64,000 nucleotides of DNA from positions 1 through 64,000 of the forward strand of contig JAKUPL010000001.1 in assembly GCA_022449455.1 (NCBI GenBank), in the 5' to 3' direction. Shown here piece after piece: positions 38,189-46,869 of this stretch. The notes beneath the pieces were generated by a model that worked only from the letters and a program-made list of their open reading frames with translations, was not told the origin of the DNA and did no database searches. Source of the DNA: Alcanivorax sp. (lineage in GTDB: Bacteria > Pseudomonadota > Gammaproteobacteria > Pseudomonadales > Alcanivoracaceae). The translations under genes were made by a program, and so were the position numbers. Position 1 is the first letter of the stretch. Each line of letters begins with the position of its first letter.

Positions 38189-39667
38189 ATGAACTTCGAG
38201 GAATACCGGCGGTACGATGGTTTGGGGTTGGCGGCGCTGATGGCCAAGGGGGAGGTGTCCGCCGGGGAGGTGCTGGAGGCGGCGATCCAGCGGGCGGAGG
38301 CGGTGAACCCGAAGCTCAACGGGCTGATCATTCCGCTCTATGAAGAAGCCCGGCAACGCGCCGCCAAGCCGCTGGAGGGCCCCTTCGCCGGGGTGCCGAT
38401 GCTGGTCAAGGACCTGTTCCAGGAAATCGGCGGGGCGCCCTCCTATGCCGGCAACAAGGCGCTCAGGGACATGGACTTTCGCGCCCCCCGCGATTCGGAA
38501 CTGGTGCGCCGCTGGAAGGCCGCCGGCGTGGTGCCGTTCGGGCGCACCAACACGCCGGAATTCGGCTCCAAGGGCGTCACCGAACCGGAGTCCTTCGGCG
38601 CCACGCGCAACCCCTGGAACACGGACCACACCCCGGGCGGTTCCTCCGGCGGTTCGGCGGCGCTCACCGCCGCCGGCGTGGTGCCGTTCGCCGGCGCCAA
38701 CGACGGGGGCGGCAGCATTCGTATCCCCGCCGCCTGCTGCGGCCTGTTCGGGCTCAAGCCCGGGCGCGGCCGCACCCCCTGGGGGCCGGAGTTCACCGAG
38801 GCGCTGCACGGCATTTCCGTGAACCATGTGGTGAGCCGCTCGGTGCGCGACTCCGCCGCTCTGCTGGACGCCACCCACGGCGACGAGCACGGCGCCCTGT
38901 TCCGCATCGCGCCGCCGCCCGGGTCCTACCTCAGCGAACTGGAGCGCGACCCGGCGCCGCTGAAAATCGGCTTCTCCCTGACCTCGCCCATCGGCACCCC
39001 GGTGGACCCGGAAGCGGTCAAGGCGGTGGAGGACACCGCCCGCCTGTTGCGGGACCTGGGCCACCACGTGGAGGAGGCGGCGCCGTCCCTGGACATGATG
39101 GCCATGAGCATGGACTGGCTGGGCATCTGGTTCACCAAATGCGCCTCCGAGGTGGCCCGGGTCAAGCAGCTCACCGGCTGTGGTGACGAGGGCTTCGAGC
39201 TGGATACCCTGGCCATGGCCGCCTTCGGCCACGCCACCCGCGCCGACGAGTACCTGGGCTTCTACCAGCGCGGCCAGCTCTATGCCCAACAGCTGGCGGA
39301 CTTCCACGACCGCTATGATTTCTGGCTGACCCCGACCCTGGCCCTGCAACCGGCGGCCATCGGCGCCGCCGCCACGCCGCCCTGGCAGCAGAACGCCCTC
39401 AAGGTGATCCTCAAGCTGCGCGCCGGCAAGCTGGTGATGAAGTCCGGCCTGGTGGAACAGATGGCCCGGGAAAACATGAAATACGTGCCCTTCACCCAGC
39501 TCGCCAACTTCACCGGCGTGCCGGCCATGTCGGTGCCCCTGCACTGGTGCGACAGCGGCCTGCCCATGGGCGTGCAGTTCGTCGGCGCCCACGGCGACGA
39601 AGGCCGGCTGCTGGGGCTGGCTGGGCAGTTGGAGAAGGCGAAGCCGTGGTTTGATCGTAGGCCCTAG
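38189..39667 (+). CDS. Amidase signature family enzyme
   Basis: This 492-residue cytosolic hydrolase of the amidase signature family uses a Ser-Ser-Lys triad. The residues are Lys74 (PMLVKDLF), Ser152 (in GGSSGGSAAL) and Ser176 (in DGGGSIRIPAA). I chose the ATG at 38189 with AAGGA eight bases upstream. It is not next to gatB/gatC, so it is not the GatA subunit; it is an amidase of unknown substrate (6-aminohexanoate-cyclic-dimer-hydrolase-like proteins look similar). It overlaps the convergent glcF by four bases (CTAG). Confidence 0.9.
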   Translation: MNFEEYRRYDGLGLAALMAKGEVSAGEVLEAAIQRAEAVNPKLNGLIIPLYEEARQRAAKPLEGPFAGVPMLVKDLFQEIGGAPSYAGNKALRDMDFRAPRDSELVRRWKAAGVVPFGRTNTPEFGSKGVTEPESFGATRNPWNTDHTPGGSSGGSAALTAAGVVPFAGANDGGGSIRIPAACCGLFGLKPGRGRTPWGPEFTEALHGISVNHVVSRSVRDSAALLDATHGDEHGALFRIAPPPGSYLSELERDPAPLKIGFSLTSPIGTPVDPEAVKAVEDTARLLRDLGHHVEEAAPSLDMMAMSMDWLGIWFTKCASEVARVKQLTGCGDEGFELDTLAMAAFGHATRADEYLGFYQRGQLYAQQLADFHDRYDFWLTPTLALQPAAIGAAATPPWQQNALKVILKLRAGKLVMKSGLVEQMARENMKYVPFTQLANFTGVPAMSVPLHWCDSGLPMGVQFVGAHGDEGRLLGLAGQLEKAKPWFDRRP

Positions 39668-40911
39668 GGGCGATCAGGCGTCTCGGATAACCCCTCATCC
39701 ACAATCTCGATCCAGTGCCGCACCGGCGTGCGGCCGGCGGCGCCCAGGTGCATCTGGCAGCCGATGTTGGCGGTGGCGATGGCATCCGGGTGGCCGCTTT
39801 CCAGGGCGTCCAGTTTTTGATCCCGCAGTTGCCGGGCCATGGCGGGTTGGGTGATTGAGTAGGTGCCGGCGGAGCCGCAGCACAGATGGGCGTCGGGCAC
39901 CGGGGTGAGGTCGAAGCCCAGGCGGGTGAGCACGCTTTCGGTGACGCCGGCCAGGCGCTGGCCATGTTGCAAGGTGCACGGGCATTGAAAGGCCAGCCGG
40001 CCTTCGGCGTGCACCGCCAGCGTTTCCAGATTTTCTTGGGCGAGAAATTCCGCCGGGTCCCGGGTGCGCTCGCTGACGCGGCGGGCCTTGTCGGCGTAGG
40101 CCGGGTCGTCGCGCAGCACCTTGCCGTATTCCTTGATAAAGGCGCCGCAGCCGCTGGCGGTGGGGATGATGGCTTCCACGCCGTCGTCCAAGGCGGCGAT
40201 CCAGGTGTCGATATTGCGTCGGGCCCGGGCCAGGCCGGTGGCCTGGCCGTCCAGGTGCCCCCCCAAATGATAGTCCACGGCGCCGCAGCAGCCGGCGCCG
40301 GACCAGACTTCCGCGCCAATGCCCAGGCGGTCCAGCACCCGGGCGGTGGCGGCGTTGGTGTTGGGCGACAGGGCCGGTTGCACGCAGCCGGCCAGCAGCG
40401 CCACCCGGCGCGGATGGCCGCCGCCGGGCCAGGCGCCCGGTGACGGCACCCGGGCGGGGATCTTCTCTTTCAGCGCCGCCGGGGCCAGCGGTCGGGCCAG
40501 ACGGCCCAGTGCCATGAGCGCGGCGAACAGCCGGGGATGGGGCATCAGGGTGCGCAGGCCCCGGCGCAGCAGGCGGTCCCGCGTGGAACGGGGCACCTGG
40601 CGTTCCAGTTCCGGTCGGGCGATGTCCAGCAGGGAGTGGTAGTCCACCCCGGAGGGGCAGGTGGTCTCGCAGGCCCGGCAACTCAGACAGGCGTCCAGAT
40701 GGTGCTGGGTGCCTTCGCCGGGTTCGTGGCCCTCCAGCATTTCCTTGATCAGATAGATGCGCCCGCGCGGACCGTCCAGTTCGTCGCCGGTGAGTTGATA
40801 GGTGGGGCAGGTGGCGTTGCAGAAGCCGCAGTGCACGCAGCTGCGCAGAATCGATTCCGCCTCCTCGGCGCGGGGCAGTTGGCGGGCGGTGTCGCTGAGT
40901 CGGGTTTGCAT
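39664..40911 (-). CDS. glcF: Glycolate oxidase iron-sulfur subunit GlcF
   Basis: This 415-residue subunit passes electrons from the GlcD flavin to the respiratory chain. Two [4Fe-4S] motifs lie in the N-terminal part (CVHCGFCNATCPTY near residue 26, CLSCRACETTCPSG near 77). The C-terminal half holds two CCG (DUF224) domains (SGAGCCGAVDYHLGGH, AHLCCGSAGTY). Length equals E. coli GlcF (407). It is the last gene of the glcD-glcE-glcF operon, 13 bases after glcE. Confidence 0.95.
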   Translation of the reverse strand: MQTRLSDTARQLPRAEEAESILRSCVHCGFCNATCPTYQLTGDELDGPRGRIYLIKEMLEGHEPGEGTQHHLDACLSCRACETTCPSGVDYHSLLDIARPELERQVPRSTRDRLLRRGLRTLMPHPRLFAALMALGRLARPLAPAALKEKIPARVPSPGAWPGGGHPRRVALLAGCVQPALSPNTNAATARVLDRLGIGAEVWSGAGCCGAVDYHLGGHLDGQATGLARARRNIDTWIAALDDGVEAIIPTASGCGAFIKEYGKVLRDDPAYADKARRVSERTRDPAEFLAQENLETLAVHAEGRLAFQCPCTLQHGQRLAGVTESVLTRLGFDLTPVPDAHLCCGSAGTYSITQPAMARQLRDQKLDALESGHPDAIATANIGCQMHLGAAGRTPVRHWIEIVDEGLSETPDRP

Positions 40912-40924
40912 GGCCGGCCTCCGG

Positions 40925-41980
40925 TTACAGGTCCGCGTAGAGCCGGCCCGGGTTGAAAATCCGGTCCGGGTCCAGGCGGGCTTTCAGCGTCTGGTGGTAG
41001 CGCAGCAGGGGCGCCGGCAGCGGGTGGAAGGGCGTGTCCTCCGGTTCCTCGCCGCTGAAACGGGTGGCGGAGCCGCCGGCGCTGGCCGCCAGTTGCCGCA
41101 GGGTGTCGGCGTCCGCGTCGCTTTTCAGCCAGCGCTGGGCGCCGCCCCAATCGCTGAGCCGGGTGCCGGGCAGGTCCAGCTCCGGGGTCGCCGGCGGCAA
41201 GGACAGGCGCCACAACGGCTTGGCGCCGTCGAAGAACGGCAGCCGGTGGTCGCGCAGTTTCTGCCAGTAGTGCGCGTCCTCCAGCGGCTCGCCGCCGATC
41301 TCCGCCACCGCCGCGTCCACCGAGCCCTGGTTGCCTTCCAGGCGCAGCCGGAGCAGGCCGCCGCCGTGGCAGGCGGCGGACAGGGGCAGGCCGCGTCGGC
41401 GCCAGTTCAGTATCCGTTCCCGGGCCTGTTCGCCGGTGAGTCGCAGTTGCAGAGAGCGGCTGGCGCGGGGGTGCGGCAGCACCTTGAACGACACTTCCGT
41501 GATCAGCCCCAGGCAGCCGAAGCTGCCGGCCATCAGCCGGGACAGGTCGTAGCCGGCCACGTTCTTCATCACCTCGCCACCGAAACGCAGGTGCCGGCCC
41601 TCGCCGGTGATCACCCGGGTGCCGAGTACGAAGTCCCGCACCGAACCGGCCCAGGGCCGGCGCGGGCCGGCCAGGCCGCTGGCCACCATGCCGCCGACGC
41701 TGGCGTCGCCGCCGAACAGGGGCGGCTCGAACGGCAGCATCTGGTCCTGCTCCGCCAGGGTGGCGATCAGTTCGCTGACCCGGGTGCCGGCGCGGGCGGT
41801 GACCACCAGCTCGCTGGGGTCATAATGGACCACACCGCTGTGGCCGAGTGTATCCAGCGCCTCGCCATCCACCGGCCGGCCCAGGTGGCTTTTGCCGCCG
41901 GTGCCCCGCGGGCACAGCGGGCGACGCTCGGCGCGGGCGGCGCGCACCCGCTCCAGCAGCGCTTCGGTCCGGTCGCCCAT
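40925..41980 (-). CDS. glcE: Glycolate oxidase FAD-binding subunit GlcE
   Basis: This 351-residue flavoprotein subunit is related to GlcD but shorter. The ATG at 41980 overlaps the glcD stop (ATGA). FAD_binding_4 motifs are PRGTGGKSHLG, FGGDASVGGMVASGLAGPRR and MKNVAGYDLSRLMAGSFGCL (near residue 165-185). E. coli GlcE has 350 residues. All three subunits are needed for glycolate dehydrogenase activity in E. coli. Confidence 0.95.
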   Translation of the reverse strand: MGDRTEALLERVRAARAERRPLCPRGTGGKSHLGRPVDGEALDTLGHSGVVHYDPSELVVTARAGTRVSELIATLAEQDQMLPFEPPLFGGDASVGGMVASGLAGPRRPWAGSVRDFVLGTRVITGEGRHLRFGGEVMKNVAGYDLSRLMAGSFGCLGLITEVSFKVLPHPRASRSLQLRLTGEQARERILNWRRRGLPLSAACHGGGLLRLRLEGNQGSVDAAVAEIGGEPLEDAHYWQKLRDHRLPFFDGAKPLWRLSLPPATPELDLPGTRLSDWGGAQRWLKSDADADTLRQLAASAGGSATRFSGEEPEDTPFHPLPAPLLRYHQTLKARLDPDRIFNPGRLYADL

Positions 41981-43473
41981 CAGAACCGCTCCAGGTCGGG
42001 GAACGGCAGTTCGCCCCGGTGAATGTGCATGGCGCCGAACTCCGCGCAACGGTTCAGGGTGGGGATGTTCTTGCCCGGATTGAGCAGTCGCTGGGGATCG
42101 AAGGCGGCCTTCACCGCGTGGAAGCAGGTGATTTCGTCGGCGTCGAACTGGCTGCACATCTGGTTGATCTTCTCGCGGCCCACGCCGTGCTCGCCGGTGA
42201 TGCTGCCGCCCACCGCCACGCACAGCTCCAGGATGCGCCCGCCCAACGCCTCGGCCCGGTGCAGCTGGTCACTGTCGTTGGCGTCGAACAGGATCAGCGG
42301 GTGCATGTTGCCGTCGCCGGCGTGGAAGACGTTGGCCACGCGCAGGTCGTATTCCCGGGACAGCGCCTCGATGCCGGCCAGCACCTTGGGCAGTTCCCGT
42401 TTCGGGATGGTGCCGTCCATGCAGTAGTAGTCCGGCGAGATGCGCCCCACCGCCGGGAAGGCCGCCTTGCGGCCGGCCCAGAAGCGCTGGCGCTCGGCGT
42501 CGTCGCGGGCCTGGCGGATGTCGGTGGCGCCGGCGTTCTCCATCACCGCGCGCACCCGCTGGCAGTCCTCGTCCACGTCGCTTTCCACGCCGTCCAACTC
42601 GCACAGCAGAATGGCGGCGGCGTCCCGAGGGTAACCAGCGTGCGCGAAATCCTCGGCGGCGCACAGGGCCAGGTTGTCCATCATTTCCAGACCGCTGGGA
42701 ATGACGCCGGCGGCGATGATGTCGGCCACCGCCTGGCCGGCCTTCTCCACGCTGTCGAAGCTGGCCAGCAGCACCTTGGCGCGGGGTGGCGCGGGCAGCA
42801 GCTTCACGGTGATTTCGGTGACGATGCCGAGCATACCCTCGGAGCCGGTGAACAGGGCCATCAAATCAAAGCCGGGCGTATCCAGGGCATCGCTGCCCAG
42901 GGTCAGGCATTCGCCGTCCACGGTGACGATCTCCAGCTTCAGCAGATTGTGCACGGTGAGGCCGTATTTGAGGCAGTGCACGCCGCCGGCGTTCTCCGCC
43001 ACGTTGCCGCCGATGGAGCAGGCGATCTGCGACGACGGGTCCGGCGCGTAGTAGAGGCCGTAGGGCGCGGCGGCCTGGGAAATGGCCAGGTTGCGCACCC
43101 CCGGTTGCACCCGGGCGGTGCCGGCCTCGGCGTCGATCTCGAGGATACGGTTGAAGCGCGCCATCACCAGCAGAATGCCCTTTTCCAGCGGCAGGGCGCC
43201 GCCGGACAGGCCGGTGCCGGCGCCCCGCGCCACCACCGGCACGCCCTCGTCGCTGGCGATGCGCATCAGCGCCTTTACCTGCGCCAGGGTCTCCGGCAGT
43301 GCCACCAGCATGGGCACGGTGCGGTAGGCGGACAGACCGTCGCATTCGTAGGGGGTCAGGTCCTCGCGCCGGTGCAGCAGACGCAGATCGGGCAGCGCGC
43401 GCTGCAAGCGGGCCAGCAGGGCCGCCTTATCCACCTCGGGCAGGGGGCCGTCGAGCCGTTCGTCGTAATGCAT
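41980..43473 (-). CDS. glcD: Glycolate oxidase catalytic subunit GlcD
   Basis: This 497-residue FAD-linked oxidase (499 in E. coli) converts glycolate, and often D-lactate, to the 2-oxo acid. FAD-binding motifs are VVARGAGTGLSGGALPL (near 92) and CSIGGNVAENAGGVHCLKYG (near 145). The C-terminal domain has FHAGDGNMHPLILF and ITGEHGVGREK, the last being the family signature. It is the first gene of glcDEF on the minus strand. No glcC regulator or glcB/G/A partner is in the window; the promoter must lie in 43474-43600. Confidence 0.95.
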   Translation of the reverse strand: MHYDERLDGPLPEVDKAALLARLQRALPDLRLLHRREDLTPYECDGLSAYRTVPMLVALPETLAQVKALMRIASDEGVPVVARGAGTGLSGGALPLEKGILLVMARFNRILEIDAEAGTARVQPGVRNLAISQAAAPYGLYYAPDPSSQIACSIGGNVAENAGGVHCLKYGLTVHNLLKLEIVTVDGECLTLGSDALDTPGFDLMALFTGSEGMLGIVTEITVKLLPAPPRAKVLLASFDSVEKAGQAVADIIAAGVIPSGLEMMDNLALCAAEDFAHAGYPRDAAAILLCELDGVESDVDEDCQRVRAVMENAGATDIRQARDDAERQRFWAGRKAAFPAVGRISPDYYCMDGTIPKRELPKVLAGIEALSREYDLRVANVFHAGDGNMHPLILFDANDSDQLHRAEALGGRILELCVAVGGSITGEHGVGREKINQMCSQFDADEITCFHAVKAAFDPQRLLNPGKNIPTLNRCAEFGAMHIHRGELPFPDLERF

Positions 43474-43601
43474 GGTTCCGCCGGGCTGATGTTATTGGAA
43501 TGGTGCTGGGCGGATTTCAGTGTGCAGCGGTGTGGCGGGGTGAGCAAGGTCGCGTCAGCGACGGCCCGGAGGGTGGCCGCCAAGGACGGCAGGCCACAAA
43601 A

Positions 43602-43626
43602 AAAGACCGGGCCAGGCCCGGTCTTT
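43602..43626. terminator. Bidirectional hairpin terminator between glcD and ygiW-like gene
   Basis: AAAGACCGGGCC (43602-43613) and GGCCCGGTCTTT (43615-43626) form a perfect 12-base stem, with an A-run on the left and T's on the right. It lies 17 bases after the ygiW-like stop on the minus strand, where it reads as stem plus seven T. Confidence 0.88.
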
Positions 43627-43642
43627 CTTCAGCGAGGATGGA

Positions 43643-43993
43643 TCAGCTGTCGCCGTCCATGTCCGCGCCCTGCATGGAGTTCACTTTCTCCACTTCCACC
43701 AGGGTGCGGCCATCGTCGTGGTCCACTTCACCGACCACGTCCAGCCGGGTGCCGACCGGCAGCTGGCGATCACCGCTGAGATCGTTGTCCAGTTCGATCT
43801 CAATGGTGCCGGCGCTGTCCTTGAGCATGTAGTGCTCGTCTTCCAGAACCTGGGTGACTTCGCCGGTCACGTGGACCATCTGGCCTTCCTCGATGCCCTG
43901 CTTGATGGCGGCGCTGTCGGCTTTGATGGCGTCACCGGCATGGGCCACGGTGAAGGCGCCCGCGAGGGCGGTGGCGATAATCAGCTTTTTCAT
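43643..43993 (-). CDS. YgiW/YdeI-family OB-fold (BOF) periplasmic protein
   Basis: This 116-residue protein has a signal peptide (residues 1-19, ending AHA) and a bacterial OB-fold domain (GQMVHVTGEVTQVLEDEHYM, GTIEIELDNDL, VGEVDHDDGRTLVEV). The family (NirD/YgiW/YdeI) includes E. coli stress-tolerance proteins of unknown mechanism, possibly binding cationic compounds. GGAGG lies before the ATG. The acidic C-terminus (GADMDGDS) is unremarkable. It is a single gene with a strong terminator after it. Confidence 0.88.
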   Translation of the reverse strand: MKKLIIATALAGAFTVAHAGDAIKADSAAIKQGIEEGQMVHVTGEVTQVLEDEHYMLKDSAGTIEIELDNDLSGDRQLPVGTRLDVVGEVDHDDGRTLVEVEKVNSMQGADMDGDS

Positions 43994-44040
43994 GGCAATC
44001 CTCCTTGTTCGCTCGATACGAGTCAGGAGTATGGCATTGG

Positions 44041-44064
44041 AACCGGCGCTCTGTTGCGCCGGTT
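44041..44064. terminator. GC hairpin downstream of the racemase-like gene
   Basis: AACCGGCGC (44041-44049) pairs with GCGCCGGTT (44056-44064) around a six-base loop, about 55 bases after the minus-strand racemase-like stop. TTTGT follows on the plus strand only, so termination for the minus-strand operon would be weak. Confidence 0.45.
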
Positions 44065-44095
44065 TTGTAAAGGAGGGTGAAATGGCGAATTGGAA

Positions 44096-44121
44096 GTTAA
44101 ACGTTGAAAGTTAAAAAATTA
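44096..44121 (+). repeat. Second copy of the A-rich tandem repeat
   Basis: GTTAAACGTTGAAA (44096-44109) followed by GTTAAAAAATTA (44110-44121) resembles the repeat at 38112-38139 in the same orientation. The TTA at 44119-44121 is the complement of the stop codon of the racemase-like gene. Confidence 0.6.
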
Positions 44122-45399
44122 CGGGCCTGTGCCTTGTGGGAGGGGCGGCCACCAGTCCTGGAGGGTGCCGTCGGCGACGGCGGCCAGGTCGCCGAATTGC
44201 AGCAGCACGAATTCACTCTGGGTGGGGCGGAAAAAAATCTGATCGTTGACCGTGAGCGCGGTGCGGGCGGCGCCGTTGTACATCATCTGGTTGGTGCTCA
44301 CGCCGTACAGGCCGTTGGCTTCGATGCCCGCCGGTGACACCGGCTGGGCTTTCCAGTAACCGCCGTAAATAAAATAGGTGCGCGCCCGGTTCGGATCCCA
44401 CAGGGCCCAGGCGTCGCCCAGCGGCAGGGGGCCGGGCAGGTGCAGGCCGTCCATCGCCTTGAGAACGGGCGCGGCGATAAAGGCGGCGGGCTCGAAGTCC
44501 GCCAGGGTGTCCAGATCGAAGTCCGTGGGTTTGACCAGCGCCGAGCCGGCGGCCAGTTCGTTGAGCGGGGTCTCGTCGCCGTGCAGGGCCACGGTGGGGC
44601 TGCCGGCGCCGTTGAAGGTCAGGCGTTGCTCCCGGTATTTCGGCTGCAACTGATAGAGGCGGTCGATAAAGCTCTGATACACCGCCTGGCTCTTGCGCAA
44701 GGAGTCCTCGCGGCTTTCCACCACGGCGGGCAGCTTGCCCACGTGGGCGTCGTAGCCCATGAAGCCGCTGAAGCCGAGCCGCTGCGGGTGCGCTTCGACC
44801 AATGCCAGCAGCGCGTCCAGTTGAGCTGGTTCGCTCAGGCCGCCGCGATGCAGCCCCACGTCCAGTTCAATGTTCACCAGCAGGCGGCGTCGCAGGCGAC
44901 GCGCCAGGGTCAGGTATTCCCGCAGCCGCGCTTCGCTGTCGATCAGCCATTGCAGTTGCTGGTCCGGGTCGAACCCGGCGTCGGCCGGCAGCTCCTCATA
45001 GAAGCGCGCCGCCGCGTTGACGGGCATGGGCTTGCCGAGCAGCAGGTCGCAGCCCGGCTCCGCCGCCGCCAGGGCGGTGATAAAGGGCTGATGAAACACC
45101 ATCACCCGGCGGGTGCCGGTGAGGGCCATCACCTCGCGGATCAGCGGCACGCTGGGCAGGGACTTGGCGACGATGCGGTAGTCGCGGCCGGGCGGTAATA
45201 AGGCGGTGAGCCGCCGGCAGTTGGCGGCCAGCCGCTGGCGGTCGATCAGCAGCACCGGGCGGCCCGGCCCCTGGGCCCGGAACAGATCGTTGAGCGTCTG
45301 GAAATAGGGCGCGTGGGGCGCGCCCCGGTCGCCGGGTTTGAGCCACCAGGCCAGCGCCAGGCCGCCGCCGAGACCGATCAGAAAAGTGCGTCGTTTCAT
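44119..45399 (-). CDS. Alanine racemase/D-threonine aldolase-like PLP protein, Tat-type signal
   Basis: This 426-residue protein has an alanine-racemase N-terminal barrel (residues about 45-290) and a D-Ser dehydratase-like C-terminal domain. Lys in YRIVAKSLPSVPL is the likely PLP lysine; VNIELDVGLHRGGLSEP and LQPKYREQRLTFNGAGSPTV fit the fold. The N-terminus (KRRTFLIGLGGGLALAWW) reads as a twin-arginine signal, which would export a PLP-loaded protein. It starts with an ATGA overlap at the end of the lactone-oxidase-like gene, so the two are one operon. Reaction and substrate are unknown; an epimerase, aldolase or deaminase acting on amino acids is possible. Confidence 0.78.
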   Translation of the reverse strand: MKRRTFLIGLGGGLALAWWLKPGDRGAPHAPYFQTLNDLFRAQGPGRPVLLIDRQRLAANCRRLTALLPPGRDYRIVAKSLPSVPLIREVMALTGTRRVMVFHQPFITALAAAEPGCDLLLGKPMPVNAAARFYEELPADAGFDPDQQLQWLIDSEARLREYLTLARRLRRRLLVNIELDVGLHRGGLSEPAQLDALLALVEAHPQRLGFSGFMGYDAHVGKLPAVVESREDSLRKSQAVYQSFIDRLYQLQPKYREQRLTFNGAGSPTVALHGDETPLNELAAGSALVKPTDFDLDTLADFEPAAFIAAPVLKAMDGLHLPGPLPLGDAWALWDPNRARTYFIYGGYWKAQPVSPAGIEANGLYGVSTNQMMYNGAARTALTVNDQIFFRPTQSEFVLLQFGDLAAVADGTLQDWWPPLPQGTGP

Positions 45400-46772
45400 G
45401 CCGGTGCTCCGTCCACGAACACCTTCTTGAGGTGCGCATTGAGCAAACGCCCCCGGGGGTCCAGCTCGCGGCGTATGGCCTGGAAGTCGTCGAAGCGCGG
45501 GTACAGGCCGCGCAGCTCCCGGGCGCCCAGGGAATGCAGCTTGCCCCAGTGGGGCCGGCCCTCGCAGGCGCGCAGCACCGGTTCCACGGCGGCGAACACC
45601 GGCCGGTGATCCTGCTTGTAATACTGGTGCACCGACAGGCTGGCGCCGGGGCGGCCGCTGAACATGGACAGCAGGCTGTCGTCGGCGGCCACGTAACGGA
45701 ACTCGATGGGAAAGAACACGTTCAGGTCCTGTTGACGCAGGGTGTCGCAGACCTTGCGCAGGCACTCGATGCCGCGTTCCGCCGGCACCGTGTATTCCAT
45801 CTCGTTGAAACGCACCGTGCGCCGGTTGGCGTAGATCCGGTGGGCCGGGCCCCAACGCCGGTTCTCTTCCACGAACAGGGTGACCAGCTTCTGCAGTGAC
45901 GGCGTCAGCCAGCCGGCGCGCATGGCCAGCTCGCAGACCAGTTCCAGCAGATCGTTGCTGTCGTCCTGGGCCAGGTTGTCGTCCTGCCGATCCGTGAGCG
46001 ACATGGTTTTGACGATGGCGGTGCCGCCCAGGGGAAAAGCGAAAAATTCAATATTGCGGAAGTTGTCTTTTTCGTTTTCCACGAACGCCATGGCCTCGTC
46101 CAGGGGCAGGGTCCAGGTGTGTTCTTCCAACCGGTAGGCGGGCTCGGTGCGCAGGGTCACGTCGGTGATCAGGCCCAGGGCCCCCACCGAGCAGCGCGCC
46201 GCGTGGAACAGGTCGCCGTCGGCGGCGGTGAGGGCATGGCGGCGCCCGGCCATGTCGATCAACGTCAGCGCGTCCACCTGGTCGGACAGGCACGGTAAGC
46301 CCAGGCCGGTGCCGTGGGTGCCGGTGGCGATGGCGCCGGCCAGGGACTGCAGGTTGATGTCCGGCTCGTTGATCAGGCTGCGCCCTTCGTCCCAGGCCCG
46401 GAGGCCGGCCTGGGCGATGCGGGTGCCGGCGCCGAAGCGCAGGGCGCCTCCGTCGGCGGCGCGCAGGCCGCTGAGGGCTTCCAGGGAGACCAGGGTGTCG
46501 TCGGTGGGGACCACGGCGCTGAACGAATGGCTGCCACCAAAGGCTCGCACCGTGCCTTTACTCTGGGCGATCAGTGCGATCAGGCCGTCTTCGTCGGCGG
46601 GATAGGCCAGATTACGGGGCCGGGCGCTTTGGTTGCCGGACCAGTTTTGCCAGGGCGTGGCGGCGTCGGCGGCACGCGGCGCGCCACTCAGACCGGCGAG
46701 GGCGCCGCCCCCGGCGGTGGCCGTCAGCGCCTTGAGAAAGCCGCGGCGGTCCAGGGAAAGGGAGAACGACAT
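45396..46772 (-). CDS. D-arabinono-1,4-lactone oxidase-like FAD enzyme, Tat-exported
   Basis: This 458-residue flavoprotein has an FAD_binding_4 domain (SKGTVRAFGGSHSFSAVVPT near residue 72, LAGAIATGTHGTGLG near 135) and a C-terminal ALO domain (FPIEFRYVAADDSLLSMFSG, HWGKLHSLGARELRGLYPRF). Such enzymes oxidise sugar lactones or alditols (L-gulono-, D-arabinono-lactone). The N-terminus (LDRRGFLKALTATAGGGALA) is a twin-arginine signal. Its stop overlaps the start of the racemase-like gene. Pairing of a periplasmic lactone/alditol oxidase with a PLP protein is unusual and its pathway is unknown. Confidence 0.85.
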   Translation of the reverse strand: MSFSLSLDRRGFLKALTATAGGGALAGLSGAPRAADAATPWQNWSGNQSARPRNLAYPADEDGLIALIAQSKGTVRAFGGSHSFSAVVPTDDTLVSLEALSGLRAADGGALRFGAGTRIAQAGLRAWDEGRSLINEPDINLQSLAGAIATGTHGTGLGLPCLSDQVDALTLIDMAGRRHALTAADGDLFHAARCSVGALGLITDVTLRTEPAYRLEEHTWTLPLDEAMAFVENEKDNFRNIEFFAFPLGGTAIVKTMSLTDRQDDNLAQDDSNDLLELVCELAMRAGWLTPSLQKLVTLFVEENRRWGPAHRIYANRRTVRFNEMEYTVPAERGIECLRKVCDTLRQQDLNVFFPIEFRYVAADDSLLSMFSGRPGASLSVHQYYKQDHRPVFAAVEPVLRACEGRPHWGKLHSLGARELRGLYPRFDDFQAIRRELDPRGRLLNAHLKKVFVDGAPA

Positions 46773-46869
46773 GACGGTTCCTGACTTTTTATTATTGGAA
46801 CCATCGTACTAAATTTATCGCGCGGCGCAACCTTTCCCGTCAGGAGGGCATTGATCCTGGGGCGGTGTT

